This document shows positions 1 through 5,107 of a stretch of DNA of 6,041 nt, in pieces. Positions within the stretch are counted from its first letter, which is position 1. Every line of letters begins with the position of its first letter. A program made the position numbers and the translations under genes. The notes under the pieces were generated by a model. It did no database searches and had not been told where the DNA came from. It saw only the letters and a list, made by a program, of their open reading frames with translations. The DNA is from Lachnospiraceae bacterium. GTDB taxonomy: Bacteria; Bacillota; Clostridia; Lachnospirales; Lachnospiraceae. The stretch is from positions 1-6,041 of the forward strand of contig JAAVAG010000222.1 of the NCBI GenBank assembly GCA_014804185.1, written 5' to 3'.

Positions 1-864
1 CGCCCTTCCTTCCGCTTTTCCATCTTCTTTCCCTTCTTCTCTCCCCTCCGCGCGCTCCCTCTCAAAGGCTACGATCATATTGTACTTAAACGCCATATCG
101 CTCTCTCCATTCCCGGCCCAATCCAGAATTTCCTGTACTACTTCCTCCTTGTTATCACACACAGAAAGCAGGATATATTTCACCCAGCCACGGAAAGCTT
201 CTAATTCCTGTGCGCCCAGTTTCTGTACTCTGCTGTAAGCCGTGCGGATCACTTCCACCAGTTCCTGTTTTCTGCGAAACTTGTCACAGTACAGAATGTT
301 ATCAATTACCGTGTTCGTAGACAGAATATATTCCTCCTCCACACTTGCCAGATCGATCAGGTAATATTTCAGATTCAGAATATAGTCCCCGAACATCTCT
401 CCTCCATCCTGATATGTCTGCATATTATCCACCGCTGTCCATCTTTCCTCACCGTTATAGAAGACGATGGGCACCATGGCCGGAAGCCGGAAATCCACAC
501 TTTCCCGTTTCTTTTTATCTGTTTCCAGAAAATGCTTCAACAGGGTATTTACCACATAAATCAATATGCGGAATATCATTGTATAATCCACTGTAGACTG
601 TAGTTCCTGCAGGACAAAAATATAGATTTCTCTCCCGTCAGGACGCATCACTCTGTAGATCAGATCTGCCTCCCTGCCCTCATAATCCTTTTCCAGCATT
701 TCTTTATCGCAGAGGCTGAGTTGGTAATCCTTCAGTTCCAGCATCCAGTCGGCTCCTATGTATTTCTGCAAAAAATGCAGAAACTGTCTGGGATCCGACA
801 GACTCTTTTTATACCCTTTATCATGCGGCATGGAAATCCCCGGGGCATTTTTTCTGTCGTCCAT
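1..864 (-). CDS. Rpn-family (YhgA-like / Transposase_31) PD-(D/E)XK nuclease, 3' end beyond the window
   Basis: The reading frame is open from the ATG at 864-862 to base 1 (288 codons), so the C-terminus is missing. The start is fixed by an AAAAGGAGG ribosome binding site a few bases upstream. Residues 14-36 carry the HDKxxKKxLSDPxxFxxFL opening typical of Rpn proteins. The PD-(D/E)XK-like core follows: EADLIYRV at 65-72 (candidate metal ligand D67), then the family's ExQ signature in FVLQELQSTVDY at 83-94 (E87, Q89). LPAMVPIVFYNG at 128-138 is the next conserved strand. The visible end (about 268-288) is the charged EGREEGKEDGKAEGR type of tail usual for the family. Known members are DNA endonucleases that promote recombination or act in phage defence; the name transposase is historical. 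The gene is transcribed divergently from the CBM9-like gene and looks lower in GC than its neighbours, which suggests separate acquisition. The family call is firm; the biological role here is inferred. Confidence 0.88.
   Translation of the reverse strand, partial: MDDRKNAPGISMPHDKGYKKSLSDPRQFLHFLQKYIGADWMLELKDYQLSLCDKEMLEKDYEGREADLIYRVMRPDGREIYIFVLQELQSTVDYTMIFRILIYVVNTLLKHFLETDKKKRESVDFRLPAMVPIVFYNGEERWTAVDNMQTYQDGGEMFGDYILNLKYYLIDLASVEEEYILSTNTVIDNILYCDKFRRKQELVEVIRTAYSRVQKLGAQELEAFRGWVKYILLSVCDNKEEVVQEILDWAGNGESDMAFKYNMIVAFERERAEGREEGKEDGKAEGRA
94..108 (-). promoter_or_regulatory. Candidate internal translation start inside the Rpn nuclease gene
   Basis: Codon 257 of the nuclease is ATG (96-94). 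It is preceded by GGAGAG at 108-103 with a 6-nt spacer, a good Shine-Dalgarno arrangement. A product starting here would be an in-frame C-terminal fragment (MAFKYNMIVAFERERAEG and onward) that continues past the window edge. Established knowledge: E. coli rpn genes encode small intragenic proteins (RpnS) that bind and inhibit the full-length nuclease. Whether this site is used is inference, since purine-rich stretches before an internal ATG also arise by chance in a Glu/Gly-rich coding sequence. Confidence 0.35.
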
Positions 865-1044
865 AATAGTTCCTCCTTTTCCTGCCGTTTCCGGCAGCCA
901 TAATGGTGCAGGAAGAACCTTTCGTCTTCCTGCGGTTCGTATGCATCTTGTTTTCTGGGATAACAAGGCTCCCGCCTCGCAAGAAATCCGAAATTCTTTG
1001 GATAGACCCAAGCGGTCTTCAGAATGATAGAAACTTGAAATTCT
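865..1044 (-). promoter_or_regulatory. Long structured 5' leader of the Rpn nuclease gene
   Basis: From the predicted transcription start near 1044 to the ATG is about 180 nt with a series of hairpins. In minus-strand order: AGACC/GGTCT at 1018-1004; AGGC/GCCT with a GGGA loop at 977-966; CTTGTT/AACAAG at 967-947, whose loop contains TCCC complementary to that GGGA; a perfect 9-bp stem GCAGGAAGA/TCTTCCTGC at 933-908; and CTGCCG/CGGCAG closed by a GAAA tetraloop at 897-882. The Shine-Dalgarno follows directly. The right arm of the 9-bp stem can instead pair with the Shine-Dalgarno (918-910 with 877-869). None of the hairpins is followed by a T-run, so any control would be translational or through RNA stability. 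I do not recognise it as a named riboswitch class. Confidence 0.5.
871..880 (-). promoter_or_regulatory. Ribosome binding site of the Rpn nuclease
   Basis: On the minus strand this reads AAAAGGAGGA, followed by ACTATT and the ATG at 864. It is a near-perfect anti-16S match at normal spacing and decides the start. The frame is also open upstream but contains no ATG there. Confidence 0.85.
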
Positions 1045-1050
1045 TTGCTT

Positions 1051-1079
1051 ATCTTAGCACATTGCACTCTAGATTGCAA
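1051..1079 (-). promoter_or_regulatory. Extended -10 promoter for the Rpn nuclease transcript
   Basis: On the minus strand there is TTGCAA (1079-1074), a 17-nt spacer, then TAAGAT (1056-1051). The spacer ends in TGC, giving the TGN extension of an extended -10. Each hexamer matches consensus at four of six positions, and the exact 17-nt spacing supports the call. Transcription would begin near 1044. Confidence 0.55.
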
Positions 1080-1080
1080 T
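1061..1080. repeat. Inverted repeat overlapping the nuclease promoter, possible operator
   Basis: ATTGCA (1061-1066) and TGCAAT (1075-1080) form a 6-bp inverted repeat with an 8-nt centre. It covers the -35 box and most of the spacer of the minus-strand promoter and lies between the two divergent promoters, so a dimeric regulator bound here could touch both. The regulator is unknown, and so short a repeat can be chance. Confidence 0.3.
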
Positions 1081-1104
1081 ATAAAAACTTATCCGAAATT
1101 GCTA

Positions 1105-1131
1105 TTGCTTTTTTCCTTCTGCGAATATAAT
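1105..1131 (+). promoter_or_regulatory. Probable promoter of the CBM9-like gene
   Basis: A perfect TATAAT (1126-1131) lies in an AT-rich stretch. The best -35 is TTGCTT (1105-1110), a weak match with a short 15-nt spacer, so activator help is possible. Transcription would start near 1138, giving a leader of about 65 nt. Confidence 0.45.
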
Positions 1132-1144
1132 ATAAATTTAAATC

Positions 1145-1166
1145 GGGTGTCAGATTTGAGATACCC
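1145..1166 (+). other. Hairpin in the CBM9-like gene leader
   Basis: GGGTGTC (1145-1151) and GATACCC (1160-1166) pair over 7 bp with one G-U, around the loop AGATTTGA. No T-run follows, so it is not a terminator. It lies 19 nt upstream of the ribosome binding site and may be a 5' stabilising hairpin. Confidence 0.3.
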
Positions 1167-1185
1167 AGGCCAGATAAAAATATGA

Positions 1186-1192
1186 AAAGGAG
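1186..1192 (+). promoter_or_regulatory. Ribosome binding site of the CBM9-like gene
   Basis: AAAGGAG lies 11 nt before the ATG at 1204. The spacing is slightly long but workable, and no other ATG in this frame has a site like it. Confidence 0.7.
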
Positions 1193-1203
1193 AACATCCA
1201 CAC

Positions 1204-2274
1204 ATGAACAGCCATTACCGAATATCCGTCCCGGCGGTGGATTTCCATCCCCCGGTCTATGCATGCAGATTTAATGACAAACCTTTCCAGCTTGACGGCA
1301 ATCTGGACAAGGATTTCTGGAGAGCAATCCCCTTTACCGACGCCTTTCCGGATATCGAGGGAAGCATTCGCCCCGTTCCGCGGTTCCGCACCCGCGCCAA
1401 ACTGGCCTGGGACCGCGAAAATCTCTACATCGGCGCGCTGCTGGAGGGCGACGAGATCTGGGCGACTCTCACGGAACATGACTCCGTCATCTTCAATGAC
1501 AACGATTTTGAAATTTTCATTGACCCGGACTCCGACACCCAGGCATACTATGAGTTCGAAATGAACGCGCTGAACACCACCTGGGATCTGCTTCTGACCA
1601 AAGCGTACAGAGATATGGGCAAACCCGTAAACGGATTTGAATTTCACGGAATGCGCACCGCGGTACATATCGACGGCAACCTGAACAAGCCCGGAAGTTA
1701 CAATCACTCCTGGTCCGTGGAGGTGGTGATTCCTTTCGCCGCCCTGCAGGAATGCGCCGCCGAAAACCGTCCTCCCAAACCGGGCGAGTATTACCGCGTC
1801 AACTTCTCCCGGGTACAGTGGAAAGTGGACATCCAAAACGGCGCTTACCAGAAACGGCTTGACAGAGAAACCGGCAGACCGCTGCCCGAAGACAACTGGG
1901 TGTGGGCTCCCACCGGCGTCATCAATATTCATTACCCGGAATTATGGGCCTTTGTGTTCTTTGCGGAAAGCGGCCAGCAAAGCGCCGATTTTTCCATTCC
2001 GGAAAATGAACTGCGCAAGTGGGAACTGCGCAAACTTTACTACGCGCAGCAGGCATACTTTGACGAAAACGGCTGCTATACCGACAGTATGGAAGTCTTA
2101 AAGGAACTCCTGTCCAGGATCAGCCCCTGCGAGGCCAACAAAACCGTACGGGATCTGCCCTATCAGATCGCCACTACCATGCACACCTTTGAAATCACCT
2201 GTCCCGGCGAGGAAGAAAACAGCCGGATCGCCATCTTCTCGGACGGCAAAGTCACCGTGTTCCCGGAGGGCTGA
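1204..2274 (+). CDS. CBM9-like (family 9 carbohydrate-binding) domain protein, cytoplasmic type
   Basis: A 356-residue protein whose residues about 20-255 resemble the CBM9-like beta-sandwich seen in many Bacteroidetes and Firmicutes proteins. Landmarks are FQLDGNLDKDFW (28-39), the LAWDRENLYIGALLEGDEIWATLTEHDSVIFNDNDFEIFIDPD region (67-109), YYEFEMNALNTTWDLLL (115-131), SWSVEVVIPFAAL (169-181), YRVNFSRVQW (197-206) and DNWVWAPTGVINIHYPELW (230-248). A C-terminal module (about 266-355) carries LRKLYYAQQAYF and ends with IAIFSDGKVTVF, as in full-length relatives. There is no signal peptide or membrane segment, so it should stay in the cytoplasm, unlike CBM9 modules attached to secreted xylanases. 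No catalytic residues are recognisable. It has its own promoter and terminator and stands alone between divergent and convergent neighbours. The family is clear; ligand and role are unknown. Confidence 0.85.
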   Translation: MNSHYRISVPAVDFHPPVYACRFNDKPFQLDGNLDKDFWRAIPFTDAFPDIEGSIRPVPRFRTRAKLAWDRENLYIGALLEGDEIWATLTEHDSVIFNDNDFEIFIDPDSDTQAYYEFEMNALNTTWDLLLTKAYRDMGKPVNGFEFHGMRTAVHIDGNLNKPGSYNHSWSVEVVIPFAALQECAAENRPPKPGEYYRVNFSRVQWKVDIQNGAYQKRLDRETGRPLPEDNWVWAPTGVINIHYPELWAFVFFAESGQQSADFSIPENELRKWELRKLYYAQQAYFDENGCYTDSMEVLKELLSRISPCEANKTVRDLPYQIATTMHTFEITCPGEEENSRIAIFSDGKVTVFPEG

Positions 2275-2301
2275 CGGGAAACAAGATCGTAAAATGCATC
2301 A

Positions 2302-2336
2302 ACGCCGTGCAGGACTCTTCCCGCACGGCGTTTTTT
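2302..2336 (+). terminator. Intrinsic terminator of the CBM9-like gene
   Basis: ACGCCGTGC (2302-2310) and GCACGGCGT (2323-2331) form a perfect 9-bp GC-rich stem around a 12-nt loop, followed by a T-run (2331-2336). It begins 27 nt after the stop codon. Read on the minus strand the same stem sits just past the end of the transglutaminase-like gene, but only a broken T tract follows it there, so termination in that direction would be weaker. Confidence 0.92.
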
Positions 2337-2358
2337 CGGACATCCCGCTGGCAGACCG

Positions 2359-5094
2359 TCATTTCCGGGACAATATTTTCCACAGCATGTCGGCCAGACC
2401 TACATTATATCCGGCATCGCTGTAGATGCATGTATGTCCTCCGTCTATAACCAGCGCCAGAGGCAGCTTTCCCACCTTCTGTCCCACACTTTCGGCCAGC
2501 GCCTCGTAATTCTCCCCGAAATCATCCAGAAGAGGCCGCAGTGCGGGCAGCGCCTCCATAGTTCTGCGCAGGGTGGCATTTTCCAGATCCTCCTGCCTGC
2601 GCAGCACAACATACAATGGCGCGGTGATTGCGGCAAAATCCTCTTTTCGCTCAAACAGTTCATTTAAAATATGTTCGGTAGGTTCCCGGGTCACTTCCAG
2701 CCAGATAAAGAGAGCCATGGCCTCTCCGGCCAGTTCGGACAACGGCACCGGACCGGTCTTCGAGTCTTTCACCGGCTGCAGTGTAAAGTCCCCGATCTTG
2801 CTGCCGGTAAGCGTTCCCTCCATGGAAACGTCCCGCATGGAAAGAGAGAGCCTGCGCTCCTCCCCGTCTTTCAGGGCAAACACCGCCACTTTTGCAAGCT
2901 GGTCTCCGCTGGCCTTGCGGTTTGTGGTCACGATCCGATAGATTCCCGGCCACACGTCCAGAGTAAGCTCCCCTGTCTGCTGCGGGCGCCGGAACATCTT
3001 TTCCCAGAACCACAAACGCCGGAACCCTGTTCCGTCAAAATATTCCACCGAATAATGTTCCCAGTCCGAAAGTTTCAGGTTTCCTTCCTCACACAGTGTC
3101 AGACGGCAGGTTTCTTTCTCCGCCTCAGCTGCACTCACAAATTTTCCGTTACGATAATACTCCACTCTTTTGCGAAGTCCGCCCAGTCTGGCCGGGATCC
3201 CCAGGCTGCGGTAGATATTGACACAGAGAACTTCCCTGGATTCCCTGCTGCCGAAACCGCCTCGCAGACATCCCTGTGCGGAGGCAGTCAGCCCCTCGTA
3301 CTCCTGCTCCGGCGCCTCCCGGATCCATCCGTCCACCTTGCCTGGCAGGCTTTCCGGATTTCTGCGGATCTCCTCCCGTCCCGCTTCCCCCAGACTCTCA
3401 TACAGGAACTTGCGGCATGGCCGGAGCATCTCGTTAAACACCCGGGGACACACCAGAAAACGGAAAAAAATCTCATCCGGCATACTCCCCGCATAAGGAA
3501 GTGCATTCTGGCAGCAGTCTATAAGAACCTCCACGCGGATATCCCAGCAGTCTTTCTCCCGGAGCGCCTGCAGCACTTCCACTTTCCAGTGTTCCGCCGC
3601 ACCTGCCTCCCAGCCTGCCGGTACAAGCCCCGAGGCGTCCCACTCCAGGAAACGCACAATCTCTCCGATGTTGCTGTGGGCGCTGTGCAGGATGGCGGAA
3701 AGCGCCTCCCTGTCGCTTTCTGCAAAGCGTCCTAAAACCCTGTCCGCCTCTCTCTGATCATAAAATCCTGCCGCCTTCACCTGCCGATGCTCCGCCGCCT
3801 GCGCCAGACGTCTCTCACCGGTGCTCTGCTGCTCCGGCGTCAGTTCCCCGTCATGCATATGCCCCGCTTGCGGCTCATGCCCCGCTTGTGGGGCATTGAT
3901 GTCCAGATCTTTCCATCCCTCCCAGCACTCCGGCTGGCTCTTCAGGGTAACCGTGCACACCGCTTCTTCCCCGGCATCGCCATCTGCCGCCATGTTCTGC
4001 AGGTTCGCCATGGTTTCTCCGTAAAGCCCCGGGGCGCTGACACTGATGTACAGATCGCCGCAGCCGGTGAGAAACCTCACGCTGCCGCAGTCCACATCTT
4101 TCTCTCCCGTATGCACCACGGCAATGGAACCGAAGCCCCCATGGTTTAACACCTGAAAGTCCACTCTTGCATGAGGGACGGGATTGCCCGCCTCGTCCAC
4201 CGCTTTTACCGTGAGCCATACGGTGCGGGCATAGCGCTCCATATGATTGAGCACGGTGGCCATGCCTCTTTTGCCCACCATGGTTTCCTCCGGTTTCTGC
4301 CTGCCAAACCACCTGGAATGCAGCAGCAGCGCCCGGGACGCAGGACCGGTAAACCATCCGCGATCCAGTTTCTCCTCGGGTTCACACGCCCCCAGGAAAT
4401 GCCACTCCCCGTCACACCACGCCTCCACCCAGGCATGATTGTCGTCACAATGCGTCCAGAGCGGCGCGTAGACCTGCCGCGCCGGAATGCCGATGCTGCG
4501 CAGCGCCGTCACCGCAAATGTGGACTCCTCCCCGCATCTGCCTATGGCCGTCCCATACATGGTGCGCGGATTCTGGGTGCGCCCGTCGGTGGAGCGGTAA
4601 GTCGCCTCCCTGGCGCACCAGTAATTTACTTCCACAGCCGTGTGGTACATATCCCCCACGGCAATATTCCCTTTCAGCCTGTCATAAAAAAATCCTCTTG
4701 TCTCGGCAATATCCTCATTATTCACCCGATAGTGGAGCACATAATTGGCAAACAGCCGCTCCGGCACCCGCCCCGCAAAATCTCCCTGATTCCACAAAAA
4801 CACGCCGTGCCGCGCATAGGCGAGGAACAGAGCCGCCGGATAATCCAGCAGATCGCTGAGCGGCATGGCGCTGTAGAGGAAAGTGAGCGCCTCCCTCTCC
4901 TCCTTACCGCACTGCTCCATCGTCCGCAGAATTTCCGCTTTCTTCTCCGCAAGAAGATGCCCGCACAGGATGGGTATCCTCTCCTGCGGTCTCTGGGAAA
5001 CCTGCGCTTCCAGTTCCCATCCCCTCTCGTCCAAAAGAGCCATCCGGCTCTCATAGGCCTCTTTTATTTCACTGTAATATTCCTCGGAAAACAT
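2359..5094 (-). CDS. Multidomain transglutaminase-like protein with C-terminal thioredoxin-like fold
   Basis: The start is the ATG at 5094-5092 because AAGGGAGG sits just upstream; this gives 911 residues. An open extension to 5175 overlaps the upstream gene and has no such site. Domains: helical N-terminus (1-145); transglutaminase-like core with GRCGEES (C187), RSIGIPAR (199-206) and NHAWVEAW (H220). The usual Asp position falls in WHFLGACEPE (E238 or E240 may substitute). A beta-sandwich follows (about 290-385), then a linker with a duplicated PQAGH. A second transglutaminase-like segment (about 600-640) has RSLGIPAR but R617 where Cys should be. A beta domain (about 705-752) precedes a thioredoxin-like fold (about 756-911) with LPLALVIDGG and no CXXC. 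No signal peptide is visible. It may act as a peptidase, amidase or transamidase; the substrate is unknown. It lies 11 nt downstream of the GH18 gene, so probably in one operon. Confidence 0.83.
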   Translation of the reverse strand: MFSEEYYSEIKEAYESRMALLDERGWELEAQVSQRPQERIPILCGHLLAEKKAEILRTMEQCGKEEREALTFLYSAMPLSDLLDYPAALFLAYARHGVFLWNQGDFAGRVPERLFANYVLHYRVNNEDIAETRGFFYDRLKGNIAVGDMYHTAVEVNYWCAREATYRSTDGRTQNPRTMYGTAIGRCGEESTFAVTALRSIGIPARQVYAPLWTHCDDNHAWVEAWCDGEWHFLGACEPEEKLDRGWFTGPASRALLLHSRWFGRQKPEETMVGKRGMATVLNHMERYARTVWLTVKAVDEAGNPVPHARVDFQVLNHGGFGSIAVVHTGEKDVDCGSVRFLTGCGDLYISVSAPGLYGETMANLQNMAADGDAGEEAVCTVTLKSQPECWEGWKDLDINAPQAGHEPQAGHMHDGELTPEQQSTGERRLAQAAEHRQVKAAGFYDQREADRVLGRFAESDREALSAILHSAHSNIGEIVRFLEWDASGLVPAGWEAGAAEHWKVEVLQALREKDCWDIRVEVLIDCCQNALPYAGSMPDEIFFRFLVCPRVFNEMLRPCRKFLYESLGEAGREEIRRNPESLPGKVDGWIREAPEQEYEGLTASAQGCLRGGFGSRESREVLCVNIYRSLGIPARLGGLRKRVEYYRNGKFVSAAEAEKETCRLTLCEEGNLKLSDWEHYSVEYFDGTGFRRLWFWEKMFRRPQQTGELTLDVWPGIYRIVTTNRKASGDQLAKVAVFALKDGEERRLSLSMRDVSMEGTLTGSKIGDFTLQPVKDSKTGPVPLSELAGEAMALFIWLEVTREPTEHILNELFERKEDFAAITAPLYVVLRRQEDLENATLRRTMEALPALRPLLDDFGENYEALAESVGQKVGKLPLALVIDGGHTCIYSDAGYNVGLADMLWKILSRK
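3859..3894. repeat. Two-copy 18-bp tandem repeat encoding PQAGHx-PQAGHx
   Basis: The 18-bp units 3859-3876 and 3877-3894 agree at 15 positions, with ATGCCCCGCTTG identical in both. They stay in frame and add a second PQAGH to the linker (residues 402-412) between the first beta-sandwich and the second half of the transglutaminase-like protein. This looks like a slippage duplication in a flexible His-containing linker. Confidence 0.7.
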
Positions 5095-5099
5095 GATGC

Positions 5100-5107
5100 C
5101 CTCCCTT
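5100..5107 (-). promoter_or_regulatory. Ribosome binding site deciding the transglutaminase-like start
   Basis: AAGGGAGG on the minus strand lies 5 nt before the ATG at 5094 and overlaps the TAA (5108-5106) of the upstream GH18 gene. This points to translational coupling and argues against the longer start at 5175. Confidence 0.8.

Noticed and set aside
882..933. Leader hairpins as intrinsic terminators
   Set aside because: No T-run follows any of them on either strand.
756..1079. 107-codon open frame on the minus strand covering the nuclease leader
   Set aside because: It would start upstream of the predicted transcription start, overlaps the nuclease gene in another frame, and consists of hairpin-forming sequence. 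A structured leader explains the region better, though a protein comparison of homologous leaders would settle it.
1150..1932. 260-codon open frame on the minus strand opposite the CBM9-like gene
   Set aside because: It is antisense to a well-supported family member, has no ribosome binding site and no recognisable motif, and its frame is open because of the codon bias of the real gene.
2671..3735. 354-codon open frame on the plus strand opposite the transglutaminase-like gene
   Set aside because: It lies fully within the opposite strand of a strongly supported gene, and its composition is His/Pro/Arg/Leu-rich with no domain pattern.
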